This document shows, in pieces, positions 1 through 7,911 of a stretch of DNA of 15,932 nucleotides. The stretch is from Gammaproteobacteria bacterium (GTDB lineage Bacteria; Pseudomonadota; Gammaproteobacteria; Steroidobacterales; Steroidobacteraceae). Under the pieces are notes generated by a model. It was given only the letters and a program-made list of their open reading frames with translations, was not told the DNA's origin and made no database searches. The DNA lies in NCBI GenBank assembly GCA_030038645.1, contig JASHSR010000394.1, positions 1 through 15,932 on the forward strand, given 5' to 3'. Made by a program: the position numbers and the translations under genes. The number at the start of each line of letters is the position of its first letter. Positions within the stretch are counted from its first letter, which is position 1.

Positions 1-153
1 CGGCCGCACGGACATCGCGGCCGTGTAGTGGATGGTGCCCTCGACGAAGCGCGCGTTCGCGCTCGGACCCGCGCCCGAACCTGGACCCGCAGCGACACCC
101 GCTCCCGGACCCGCAACCGCACCCGCTCCCGCGGCAAGCTTGGAATCGACCAT
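1..153 (-). CDS. N-terminal part of unknown protein (cut by window edge)
   Basis: An open frame of 51 codons starts with ATG at 153 and runs off the left edge. It begins MVDSKLAAGAG, passes through a Gly/Ala/Pro-rich low-complexity stretch (about residues 7-34) and then becomes ordinary sequence, RFVEGTIHYTAAMSVRP. The low-complexity part comes from imperfect DNA repeats: GGACCCGC on + occurs at 65, 83 and 107, and ACCCGCTCCCG at 97 and 121. The gene lies 43 bp downstream of the PAS-GGDEF-EAL gene on the same strand and could be co-transcribed with it. There is no clear Shine-Dalgarno sequence, so translation might begin elsewhere. I do not recognise the family from so short a piece. Confidence 0.5.
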   Translation of the reverse strand, partial: MVDSKLAAGAGAVAGPGAGVAAGPGSGAGPSANARFVEGTIHYTAAMSVRP

Positions 154-196
154 CGGGCGACTATCGGGACTGCCCGGCCTCGAGTCAAGCCGTAGC

Positions 197-3100
197 CTAG
201 CGCGGCGGGCGCTCGTGACCGCCACGATGCGATCCCGGGGTCGCGCGCAGCCGCGGCGCGGCGAGCGCCGCCCGCAGGAACCGGAACGCCTCCTCGGCCG
301 GCATGGGCCGGGCGAACAGAAAGCCCTGGACCGACGTGCAATGCTCCTGGGCGAGAAACTGCCACTGCTCCGAGGTCTCGACGCCTTCGGCGACGACCTC
401 GAGCCCGAGCGCACGCCCGAGCGCAATGGTTGCCCGGCAGAGCGCCCCATCGTATGCGTCCGCCGCGCAGTCGGTCACGATCGAGCCGTCGATCTTCAGC
501 CGGTCGACGTTGAAGCGCTTGAGCCGCGCGAGCGAGGAGTGGCCGGTCCCGAAGTCGTCTATCGCGAGCGAGACGCCGAGCTGCTTGAGCCGGGCGAGGC
601 TCCGAGCCGCCACATCCGGCGAGCTCATGGCGGCCGACTCGGTGATCTCGAGCTCGAGCAGCTTCGGGGGCAGCCCGGTCGTCGCGAGCGCCGCGGCGAC
701 GCGCTCGGCGAGATCCTCGCGGGCGAACTGCAAAGGCGAGAGGTTGACGGCCATGATGAGCGGCTCGCCGCCCCGATCGAGCCAGGCGCGCATGTCGCGG
801 CACGCGGCCGTGAGGGCCCACTCCCCGATCGGCTCGATGAGGCGCGTCTCCTCCGCGATCGGAATGAAGAGCGCGGGCGGGATGAGCCCGCGCGTCGGAT
901 GATTCCAGCGCAGCAGCGCCTCGACCCCGATCGGCCGGCCGGTGAGGGTGTCCATCTGCGGCTGGTAGTGCAGCACGAACTGCCCTTCGGCGAGCGCATC
1001 GCGCAGCTCCGTCTCGAGGATCAGGCGCTGATCGGCCGCTTGAGTCATCGCGGGCTGATAGATCTCGTACGTGTCCCGGCCCCGAGCCTTCGCCGCGTAC
1101 AGCGCGATGTCGGCTTTCTTCATGAGCGTCTGCCCGTCGGGACCGTCGCCCGGGAAGACGCTGACTCCGGCGGTCACGGTGACGTGGACCGTGCTGCTGT
1201 CGACCTCGATCCGGCCGCGAAGCTGATCGAAGACCTTGGCCGCGACGGACTTCACCTGCGCCTCCGAGCGAAGCTCGGTCAGCGCCACCACGAACTCATC
1301 GCCGCCGATGCGGGCCACGATGTCCGCCTCGCGCACGGCGCCGCGTATCCTGCGCGCGAGCTCCACGATCACACGGTCCCCGGCGTCGTGACCCAGCGTG
1401 TCGTTGATGTTCTTGAACCGGTCGAGGTCGATCATCATGAGGACGACGCGGGTGCGGCTCGCGGCTGCGGTCGTCAGCGCCTCGGCGAGCCGCGTTCTGA
1501 GGCCCAGGCGGTTGTCGAGCCCGGTGAGCGGGTCGTGATAGGCGAGGAACGAGATGCGCTGCTCCGCGCGCTTGCGGGCGGCGATGTCCTCGATCATGGA
1601 CCACATGAGCCGCGTGCCGTCGCTCGCGGTGACCATGATGCCCGTCACCTGCACGGGCACCTTCGATCCATCCTTGCGCGTGAGCTCCTTCTCGAGCGGG
1701 CCGAAGCGCCCGCTCTGCACCAGGCTCTGGATTCGCTGGCGCTGGTCCTCGTTGCCGTGGTCCGCCGCCCAGTCCCACCAGTTCATGCTGGCGAGCTCTT
1801 GGCGGGAGTAGCCGGTGATCACCTCCATCGCGTAGTTGGTCTGCAGGAAGTGCCCTTCGCTGTCGCTCAGCGCGATGCCGAGCGGCGAGAGGTCGTAGAG
1901 GCTGCGCAGCTTCTCCTCGCTCACGCGCAGCTCCTCCTCGGCAAGCTTGCGCCGGGTCACGTCGTTCACGTAGCCCGTCCACGTCGTGCTGCCGTCGGGG
2001 TTGCGCTGCGGGATGGCGTTCGCCTCGAGCCAGCGCACCTCGCCCTCAGAGGTGATCAGGCGGTGCTCGGCGTGCCACGGCGTGAGGGTCGCGGCGGAAT
2101 GCAGCATGGCGGCGCGGTCGAGCGTGTTCTCCTCGGGATTGACGAGGAACTCCGACATGCTCCGCTCGTTGCTCATCAACTCCTCCGGGCTCACGCCGTA
2201 GAGGTCGCGCGCCCCGGGGCTCGCGTACAGAAACTGCGGCTGCCCGTCGCAGTTGAGCCGCCATTGAAAGATCATCCCGGGCACGTTGGCGGCGATGACC
2301 GCCAGGTGCTCGGCGGCGCGGCGGCGCTCGTCGTCCGCCCGCCTCTGCTCGGTCACGTCGATCTGCACGCCGAAGAGCCGCAGCGGCGTGCCGTCCGGCG
2401 AGCGCTCGAGCACGCCGCCCGCGCCGAGCACCGAGCGCCACGAGCCGTCTCTCGCGCGCAGCCGGTGCGAGCCCCGGAACAGGTCCGAGCGGCCGGCGAT
2501 CACCTCGCCGACGGCCTGGTCGGCCCCCGCGCGATCGTCCGGGTGACAGAGCTCACGCAGGCCCTGGGGGCCCAGGATGAGCTCGTGCGGCTCGTACCCC
2601 AGCATCTTGCAGAAGGCCTCGTTGAGCGCGACGGTGCCGCGCTGCATGTCGAGCTCCCACGTCCCGAGGTTCGCGCCCTCCATCATCATCCGCGCGCGAT
2701 GCTCGCTGAGCCGCATCGCCTCGCGCACGCGCACTTGCTCCGTCACGTCCCGGTGCAGCGCGATGTATCCCTCCACCTCGCCCCGCTCGTCGAGCAGCGC
2801 TTCCAGATCGGCCTCGACCCAGCGCTCGTGTCCGTCCCGCGTGCGGATCAGCACCTCGAACAGGGCCCCGGACTTCTGGGCGTAGAGCTCACGCACCCGC
2901 TTGACGGTCGCCATGTCGGTCCCGTCGAAGAAGAGCAGGTCGCCGGCGCTGCGCCCGCGCGCCTGCTCCTGGGTGTAGCCCGTGATCCGCGTGAAGGTCT
3001 CGTTCACCCACTGAATCCGATGCTGCGGGTCGGTGATGGCGACCGAGATGCCGCTGTGACGCGAGACGAGAACAGCCCAGTGGTGCTCGGCGTCCGCGGC

Positions 3101-3388
3101 CGCCCCCGCCGATGCCGGCCAGGGACGCGGCCGGCGCGCGAGCCAGTGCCAAGCCCAGGGAGTCCCGAAGAGCAGCGCGACCCACGCGAGGCTCGGAGCG
3201 CCGGCGAGCGCGTGTCCATCGAGGCCGTGTGCCGCGTAGGCGAGAGCGAGGAACGCGAGCTGCCCGGCGAGAACGGCGCACCCCAGGCCCAGGAGGAGCA
3301 GACGGCGTCCGCGCACGGCAGGGCCTCGGCGGCCGAGTCCATCCGCACTGACTGTCCTGGGCAAGGCCCTGCGGCCGACAGCTGGCAT
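197..3388 (-). CDS. Membrane-anchored PAS-GGDEF-EAL cyclic-di-GMP signalling protein
   Basis: This 1063-residue protein probably makes and/or degrades the second messenger cyclic di-GMP in response to a signal sensed by its PAS domains. Two hydrophobic segments (about 29-52 and 65-84) anchor it in the inner membrane. Four PAS/PAC units follow, roughly 105-220, 225-350, 355-480 and 490-610; their junctions carry the usual DVTEQ/DVTRR-type ends. The GGDEF domain (about 612-775) has an intact GGDEF at 695-699 and an RxxD inhibitory site (R686-D689) five residues before it. The EAL domain (about 790-1040) has EAL at 823-825, ELEITES at 912-918, DDFGTG at 944-949, KID at 965-967 and EGVE at 1001-1004, so both enzymatic halves look competent. 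Which activity dominates cannot be read from the sequence. The ATG at 3388 lacks a clear ribosome binding site, so the exact start is uncertain. Confidence 0.93.
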   Translation of the reverse strand: MPAVGRRALPRTVSADGLGRRGPAVRGRRLLLLGLGCAVLAGQLAFLALAYAAHGLDGHALAGAPSLAWVALLFGTPWAWHWLARRPRPWPASAGAAADAEHHWAVLVSRHSGISVAITDPQHRIQWVNETFTRITGYTQEQARGRSAGDLLFFDGTDMATVKRVRELYAQKSGALFEVLIRTRDGHERWVEADLEALLDERGEVEGYIALHRDVTEQVRVREAMRLSEHRARMMMEGANLGTWELDMQRGTVALNEAFCKMLGYEPHELILGPQGLRELCHPDDRAGADQAVGEVIAGRSDLFRGSHRLRARDGSWRSVLGAGGVLERSPDGTPLRLFGVQIDVTEQRRADDERRRAAEHLAVIAANVPGMIFQWRLNCDGQPQFLYASPGARDLYGVSPEELMSNERSMSEFLVNPEENTLDRAAMLHSAATLTPWHAEHRLITSEGEVRWLEANAIPQRNPDGSTTWTGYVNDVTRRKLAEEELRVSEEKLRSLYDLSPLGIALSDSEGHFLQTNYAMEVITGYSRQELASMNWWDWAADHGNEDQRQRIQSLVQSGRFGPLEKELTRKDGSKVPVQVTGIMVTASDGTRLMWSMIEDIAARKRAEQRISFLAYHDPLTGLDNRLGLRTRLAEALTTAAASRTRVVLMMIDLDRFKNINDTLGHDAGDRVIVELARRIRGAVREADIVARIGGDEFVVALTELRSEAQVKSVAAKVFDQLRGRIEVDSSTVHVTVTAGVSVFPGDGPDGQTLMKKADIALYAAKARGRDTYEIYQPAMTQAADQRLILETELRDALAEGQFVLHYQPQMDTLTGRPIGVEALLRWNHPTRGLIPPALFIPIAEETRLIEPIGEWALTAACRDMRAWLDRGGEPLIMAVNLSPLQFAREDLAERVAAALATTGLPPKLLELEITESAAMSSPDVAARSLARLKQLGVSLAIDDFGTGHSSLARLKRFNVDRLKIDGSIVTDCAADAYDGALCRATIALGRALGLEVVAEGVETSEQWQFLAQEHCTSVQGFLFARPMPAEEAFRFLRAALAAPRLRATPGSHRGGHERPPR

Positions 3389-3510
3389 CGATGCTATGTC
3401 AACAGCGCCCGTGGTTCGGGCTGACCAGGTATCGGCCGTTGCGGCTTCAACTTTAACGAGGCCGGGCCGCGCCCGGCGCGGGCCACCACGGGCCGGTGTG
3501 CGCTCGAGGC

Positions 3511-3548
3511 GCGGGCGCGCAGGCCCGAGAGCGCTCGAGCGCTACAAT
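3511..3548 (+). promoter_or_regulatory. Candidate operator/promoter before the DOPA-dioxygenase-like gene
   Basis: A perfect 14-bp palindrome, AGCGCTCGAGCGCT, lies at 3530-3543. Its last base begins TACAAT (3543-3548), a good -10-like hexamer. The core CGCTCGAG occurs twice, at 3511-3518 and 3532-3539, 21 bp apart or two helical turns, as for a dimeric regulator. No convincing -35 box is visible. A further hairpin, GCCGGGC-CGC-GCCCGGC, sits at 3461-3477 in the same divergent gap (3389-3557). Function is inferred from position only. Confidence 0.4.
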
Positions 3549-3557
3549 AAGCGTCAG

Positions 3558-4406
3558 ATGAGCATGCGCGCAGCGATGTCAGGCCCCACGAGCGCCCTGC
3601 CGACGCTCTACATTCCTCACGGCGGCGGGCCCTGCTTTTACATGGAGTGGGAGTATCCGACTCCGAACCCCTGGGCGGGGCTCGCGAGCTGGCTCGGTGC
3701 GCTTGCCGCATCGATCGGCCGCGTGCCGAAGGCGGTGCTCGTCGTCTCCGGACACTGGGAGGAGGACCCGATCGCCGTGAACGTGCAGGAGCGCCCCGCC
3801 CTCCTCTACGACTACTACGGCTTCCCGGAGCACACCTATCACCTGCAATATCCGGCGCCGGGCGCGCCGGCGCTCGCCCGCGAGGTGCTCGAGCTGCTCC
3901 GAGCGGCCGGATTCCCGGCGCGCGAGGAGAGCCGGCGCGGCCTCGACCACGGCGTGTTCGTGCCGTTCAAGCTCATCTATCCGCGCGCCGACGTGCCGAT
4001 CGTGCAGCTGTCGTTGCAGCGCGGCCTCGATCCGGCCGCGCACCTCGCCATCGGCGCGGCGCTCGAGCCGCTCCGCCGCCGCGACGTGCTGATCGTCGGG
4101 AGCGGCATGAGCTTTCACAACCTGCACATCGCCTCCATCGAGAATGCGCGCATTCCCGAATCGGAGCGCTTCGATGCGTGGCTCACGCAGGCCGCATGCG
4201 CGCCCTCCCCGGAGCGTCGGAACGCCGAGCTCGTGCGCTGGGCGCTCGCTCCCGCCGCCCGCTTCGCTCACCCGCGCGAGGAGCATTTGATGCCCCTGAT
4301 GGTCGCGGCCGGAGCGGGCGGGCTCGATCGAGGCTCCCACGCGTTCAGCGGCCGGATGATGGGCTGGCAGATCTCGGGCTTTCGCTTCGGCGAGGCTCCG
4401 CGATAG
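3558..4406 (+). CDS. ygiD: 4,5-DOPA dioxygenase extradiol-like protein (LigB family, YgiD type)
   Basis: The 282-residue product is a class III extradiol ring-cleavage dioxygenase of the LigB superfamily. Relatives (plant DODA, E. coli YgiD) open the catechol ring of L-DOPA using one metal ion held by histidines. Visible family signatures are IPHGGGP (H21), VVSGHWE (H66), GLDHGVFVPF, VGSGMSFHNLH and HPREEHLMPL, in the expected order, and the length matches the family. The frame is open further upstream, but the protein becomes recognisable only after residue 14. ATGs at 3558, 3564 and 3576 are all possible; 3558 is used as the first ATG after the -10-like TACAAT, and no clear Shine-Dalgarno sequence decides. 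The native substrate is unknown: many bacterial members are annotated by similarity and may act on other catechols. It ends facing the lipoprotein gene across a hairpin. Confidence 0.9.
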   Translation: MSMRAAMSGPTSALPTLYIPHGGGPCFYMEWEYPTPNPWAGLASWLGALAASIGRVPKAVLVVSGHWEEDPIAVNVQERPALLYDYYGFPEHTYHLQYPAPGAPALAREVLELLRAAGFPAREESRRGLDHGVFVPFKLIYPRADVPIVQLSLQRGLDPAAHLAIGAALEPLRRRDVLIVGSGMSFHNLHIASIENARIPESERFDAWLTQAACAPSPERRNAELVRWALAPAARFAHPREEHLMPLMVAAGAGGLDRGSHAFSGRMMGWQISGFRFGEAPR

Positions 4407-4415
4407 CGCCGGGAC

Positions 4416-4446
4416 GCCGGGAGCCTGAGCAACGCCTGCTCCCGGC
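4416..4446. terminator. Hairpin between convergent genes, probable bidirectional terminator
   Basis: A perfect 9-bp inverted repeat, GCCGGGAGC (4416-4424) and GCTCCCGGC (4438-4446), encloses a 13-nt loop. It begins 10 bp after the dioxygenase stop and lies 34 bp beyond the stop of the lipoprotein gene on the other strand. There is no T-run on either side, so intrinsic termination would be non-canonical. The position between two converging genes is the main argument. Confidence 0.5.
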
Positions 4447-4480
4447 ACTCGCGGCGCGGCCGGCGCCGGCAGACCTGCGG

Positions 4481-6397
4481 TCAGTCGCTGAGCAGCACGG
4501 CCACGCCGCTCGCCGTGAACGTGTCGGACGTGGCGTCGTACTCACCGGCCGCGGCCACCGTGATGACCGCCGTGGTGCCGTCGAGATCGGTGGCCAAGGC
4601 GCTCACGAATGCCGAGAAGGTATTGAAGTTCTGGACTTTGAGCTTTCCCGCGTGCCCGATGGTGAAGACATCACCGCTCGCCGTGCTGGAAACGATCGTC
4701 GGTGCACTGGCGAGCGTGGTCAATTCGAGACGCTCCGGACCGATCGCGATGAAGTCCTGAACCACGTTCGCGAGATCGAGCGTGAGCGAGGTGCTGGTGG
4801 CCGAAAGTCCGGTGAACGCCGCAGTGGAGCCCGCCCGCCCCCAGCTCGCCACGAGCTGATCCGTCACCGCGGCATAGTTGACGAGCGTTTGGGCAGTGAA
4901 ATCCGGCGGCGCCCCTCCGAAGGGCGCCACGAAGCCGGTCACGCGCGCCGGGAAGCCCACGCTGAGGCCCGACTGGCTCAGATCGCCTGTGCTCACGGCG
5001 TACGACGCGGCGCTCGCATCATTGGACGCTGAGGTTCCGGTGCCAGAGAAGTTGAAGACGCTCGGCGCGAGTCCATCCAGGGACTCGAGATTGAGCGTGA
5101 TGCTGCTCCCGGCAGCGAGGTTGGTCACGACGCCCCAGGCCGGGGTGTAGTCGAGCTGCGCCTCGCCCGCCGTCGCATCGAGGCTCAGGGCGCCGCCCGC
5201 AGCCTGACTCGCGGTGCCGAAGATGTCGACCTGCTGGCCGACCGAGATGTCCGCGACCGAGTAGCTGCCCGTTTGCCCTTCCTCCGTGACGACCGTGTTG
5301 GGTCCGGCGGTCACCGTCACTTCGTCGGGCTCGAACTGGAAGCTGCCGTTGGGCCGGGTCCACGTGGCGTCACGGACCGTGAGTGTCGTCGCGCTGCTCG
5401 TCGCGCTCGCCGCGACGACCGCACCGGAGATCTCGTCTTGCGAAGGGCTCTGCAAGCTGGTCCCGGCGAGGACGCTCGTCGCCGTGAGCGTCTGTGTCCC
5501 GGTCTGCAGCGTGCCGAAGGCGGCCACCATCGTGCCGCTCGATGCCGCCGCGAGCGCTGCGAGGCCGGCCGAGCCGACGTACGCCGTGCCGTTGATCTGA
5601 TAGGTCGTCGTGGAGGCGACTTGCACGGTCACCTGGCCCGCGCTCGCGCCCTGCATGCGGAAGGGCTCGACATCGACGACGAAGTCGCTGCCCGTCGTGC
5701 TCGCGCTCGCGAGCGTGCCGCGGACGCGGACCGGCAGAGTATTGGAAGGAACGATGCTCGCGGCCAGCGTCGGCTCGACTTGCACGGTATCCGCCGTGAG
5801 ATTGACGGTATTCGATGCGGCCAGGTTGAAATCCAGAGCGAGTCGCGCGACATCGCCCGGCGTGATCACCAGGGAGTGGGCGTTGTCGAGCTGCACCGTC
5901 ACGGTCAGCGCGCCGGTCAGGGGATTACCGTTCGCGTCCACGGGCGCGAGTGACACCGCAGTGCCGGAGCTGTTGTCCACGGTGATCTGGGCGTTGCTGT
6001 AGTCGAGCGTCAGCGTCACGCTCACGTAGTTGCCCGAGGGAATCTGTCCGGCGCCGAGCACCTCGCCCAAGTCGACGAGCTGGGCGAAATCGACCTGCGT
6101 CGCGGCGGGAAGCGTTTCGACCGACGTGCCGTTCGCGGTCTGCAACTGCAGCGAGGTGAGCGACACGATGTAGCTCAGGAACTCGCCCTGAGTATCCGTG
6201 AGCGTGGTGAGGAGCTGGCCGCAGCTCGCGCCGTTGCAGGACGCCGCCATGGTGGGAGTGAGAGAGGCCCCGGAATCGGGGCTCGACGCCGAGCCCATCG
6301 AATCCCCGCCGCCGCAGGCGCTGAGCGCGAGCGCCGCGCAGACGCACAAAGTTTGCAACAATCCGTAAGAACGCACGCGAGAGAATGAGACGGACAT
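4481..6397 (-). CDS. Large repeat-containing lipoprotein (DUF4382/DUF5666-like)
   Basis: The frame is open far upstream, but the real start is the ATG at 6397: it has a GGAGA ribosome binding site and opens a lipoprotein signal peptide ending LSAC, with the lipidated cysteine at residue 28 followed by GGGDS. The mature protein (638 residues in total) should sit in the outer membrane or periplasm. Residues about 55-205 resemble DUF4382 (VSLTSLQLQ, PSGNYVSVTLTLD). After that come about four beta-rich units of roughly 90-115 residues (about 222-310, 322-415, 418-510, 516-638). The first two or three resemble DUF5666, an OB-like domain with a VGQQVDIFGTA-type strand. Ser, Thr, Ala and Val dominate, as in secreted beta proteins. 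No catalytic motif is visible and the role is unknown; family names are from memory of their sequence style. Confidence 0.82.
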   Translation of the reverse strand: MSVSFSRVRSYGLLQTLCVCAALALSACGGGDSMGSASSPDSGASLTPTMAASCNGASCGQLLTTLTDTQGEFLSYIVSLTSLQLQTANGTSVETLPAATQVDFAQLVDLGEVLGAGQIPSGNYVSVTLTLDYSNAQITVDNSSGTAVSLAPVDANGNPLTGALTVTVQLDNAHSLVITPGDVARLALDFNLAASNTVNLTADTVQVEPTLAASIVPSNTLPVRVRGTLASASTTGSDFVVDVEPFRMQGASAGQVTVQVASTTTYQINGTAYVGSAGLAALAAASSGTMVAAFGTLQTGTQTLTATSVLAGTSLQSPSQDEISGAVVAASATSSATTLTVRDATWTRPNGSFQFEPDEVTVTAGPNTVVTEEGQTGSYSVADISVGQQVDIFGTASQAAGGALSLDATAGEAQLDYTPAWGVVTNLAAGSSITLNLESLDGLAPSVFNFSGTGTSASNDASAASYAVSTGDLSQSGLSVGFPARVTGFVAPFGGAPPDFTAQTLVNYAAVTDQLVASWGRAGSTAAFTGLSATSTSLTLDLANVVQDFIAIGPERLELTTLASAPTIVSSTASGDVFTIGHAGKLKVQNFNTFSAFVSALATDLDGTTAVITVAAAGEYDATSDTFTASGVAVLLSD

Positions 6398-6431
6398 GAT
6401 GAGGTCTCCGATCGTTGCCTCCAGGGCGCGA

Positions 6432-6460
6432 ACGCTACGTTCTCGTCCGGGTTCTTGCAA
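6432..6460 (-). promoter_or_regulatory. Possible promoter of the lipoprotein gene
   Basis: On the minus strand TTGCAA (6455-6460) and TAGCGT (6432-6437) are spaced 17 bp apart and lie 34-63 bp before the ATG at 6397. They match the sigma-70 consensus at four and three positions respectively, which is weak. The -35 half abuts the dyad at 6462-6503. Confidence 0.25.
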
Positions 6461-6461
6461 T

Positions 6462-6503
6462 CCGTCGGAAACCGGCGACAGGACGGTCGGGTTTCGCCGA
6501 CGG
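6462..6503. promoter_or_regulatory. Long bulged dyad in the divergent promoter region
   Basis: The arms pair as CCGTCGG/CCGACGG (6462-6468 with 6497-6503), AAACC/GGTTT (6469-6473 with 6490-6494) and CGAC/GTCG (6476-6479 with 6486-6489). That makes 16 base pairs, with a 2-nt bulge on each side and a 6-nt loop. It sits between the divergent starts of the lipoprotein (6397) and hydrolase (6524) genes, where a shared operator would be expected. TAAACT at 6511-6516 is a weak -10 candidate for the hydrolase gene. Confidence 0.45.
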
Positions 6504-6523
6504 TTCCAGTTAAACTTGAGCCC

Positions 6524-7906
6524 ATGACTCGACTCGCCGCCCCGGTCCTTCTCTGCGTGCTCGCAAGCGCGCTCGGCGCCGCGCACGCCTCGGGCGAGCT
6601 CGAGCAGTACCTCTCCGCGCCGGATCCGAGCTATTCCTGGCGGGAGGTGAGCTCGGGCCGGATCGGCTCGTCCGAGTTCATCGAGGCGATCCTCACGTCT
6701 CAAACTTGGCGCGGTATCGCCTGGAAGCATCAGCTGTTCGTCATACGCCCCGCGCGCCTCGACGACTCGAGCCGTCAGGCATTCCTTTACATCGACGGAG
6801 GCAGCTGGCATCCGCAGTACGAGCGGGGAATCGGGCAGGCGATCCCGGACAGCGCGTACATCTTCGAGCGCCTGGCCGAGGTGCTGCGCGCGCCCGTCGC
6901 GGTCGTTCGCCAGGTGCCTTTCGAGCCGCTGTTTGGGCGCAGGGAGGATGCGCTCGTCGCCTACACGTTCGATCGCTATTTGAATACCGGCGATTCCGAT
7001 TGGCCGCTGCTTCTGCCGATGGTGAAGAGCGCGGCCCGCGCGATGGACGCCGTGCAGCAGCTCGCGCGCCGCGACTGGGGCCTCGCCATCGCGCGCTTCA
7101 CCGTCACGGGCGCATCGAAGCGCGGCTGGACCTCCTGGCTGCTCGCCGCCGTCGACCCGCGGGTCGCGAGCGTAGCGCCCATGGTCATCGCGATGCTCGA
7201 CATGCCGGCGCAGGTCGGGCTGCAGCGCAAGACCTTCGGCGGCCTCTCGCCGGCGATCGAGGAATACGAGGCGATTCACTTCCCCGAGCGGATGAGCACG
7301 CCGCTCGGGCGCGAGCTCGTCTCCATCGTCGATCCCTACAGCTACCGCGCCGAGCTCACCATGCCCAAGCTCATCCTGCTCGGGACGAACGATCCCTACT
7401 GGCCGGTCGATGCGCTCAAGCTCTACTGGGGTGGCCTGCCGCAGGAGAAGCGAGTGCTCTACCTGCCGAATCAGGGACACGATCTGCGGGACATCGAGCG
7501 CCTGATGGGCAACCTGAGCGCGCTCTACCGCTACTCGGCGCATCACCGGCCGCTTCCCGATGTGACCTGGACGTTCGAGCCGTCCTCAGGGCAGCTCGCG
7601 CTGGCGGTGCGCGCCGATCGCGCGCCCATCCGCGTGCTCGCCTGGAGCGCGATCAGCAAGTCGCGCGACTTCACCCGCTCCCATTGGACATCGCGCCCCT
7701 GCGAGCCGTCGAGCGGAGGCTATCTCTGCATCCGCCGCCTGATCGATCCCTACACTGCGCTCTACGCCGAGCTCGAGTTCGAGGACCCCGGCGAGCCGAG
7801 CTTCTCGCTCTCGACGATCGTATGCGTCGCCCAGGGAGGCGATGCCCAGCAAGGCGACGCCCAGGGAAGCGATGCCGCTCGTCCGGAGTGTTTGAATTCG
7901 AGGTAG
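6524..7906 (+). CDS. Secreted PqaA-like alpha/beta hydrolase (PhoPQ-activated pathogenicity-related family)
   Basis: The 460-residue protein begins with a signal peptide (cleavage likely after AHA, residue 22), so it should act in the periplasm or outside the cell. It belongs to the PhoPQ-activated pathogenicity-related family, alpha/beta hydrolases first noted in Salmonella PqaA whose substrate is not known. The likely catalytic triad is visible: Ser198 in VTGASKRGW, Asp290 in GTNDPYWP and His319 in NQGHDL. Other family features are YIDGGSWHP and the VDPYSYR block. The ATG at 6524 is chosen because the signal peptide begins there. Residues 436-450 are three repeats of AQGGD type near the C-terminus. 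A GST gene start follows 5 bp after the stop. The name does not imply virulence here. Confidence 0.88.
   Translation: MTRLAAPVLLCVLASALGAAHASGELEQYLSAPDPSYSWREVSSGRIGSSEFIEAILTSQTWRGIAWKHQLFVIRPARLDDSSRQAFLYIDGGSWHPQYERGIGQAIPDSAYIFERLAEVLRAPVAVVRQVPFEPLFGRREDALVAYTFDRYLNTGDSDWPLLLPMVKSAARAMDAVQQLARRDWGLAIARFTVTGASKRGWTSWLLAAVDPRVASVAPMVIAMLDMPAQVGLQRKTFGGLSPAIEEYEAIHFPERMSTPLGRELVSIVDPYSYRAELTMPKLILLGTNDPYWPVDALKLYWGGLPQEKRVLYLPNQGHDLRDIERLMGNLSALYRYSAHHRPLPDVTWTFEPSSGQLALAVRADRAPIRVLAWSAISKSRDFTRSHWTSRPCEPSSGGYLCIRRLIDPYTALYAELEFEDPGEPSFSLSTIVCVAQGGDAQQGDAQGSDAARPECLNSR
7829..7873 (+). repeat. Three tandem 15-bp repeats inside the hydrolase gene
   Basis: Units GCCCAGGGAGGCGAT, GCCCAGCAAGGCGAC and GCCCAGGGAAGCGAT lie head to tail. 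They are in frame and encode AQGGD, AQQGD and AQGSD just before the C-terminus. The length is a multiple of three, so copy-number change would not shift the frame. Confidence 0.85.
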
Positions 7907-7911
7907 CTGTC

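Noticed and set aside
32..3424. A very long open frame (1130 codons) on + opposite the PAS-GGDEF-EAL gene
   Set aside because: Its translation is Arg/Ala/Glu/His-rich with no domain; it mirrors codon-position bias of the real minus-strand gene, which has full recognised motifs.
6398..7546. Upstream extension of the lipoprotein frame to 7546
   Set aside because: It would overlap the hydrolase gene on the other strand with low-complexity shadow sequence, while the ATG at 6397 has a ribosome binding site and a lipoprotein signal peptide.
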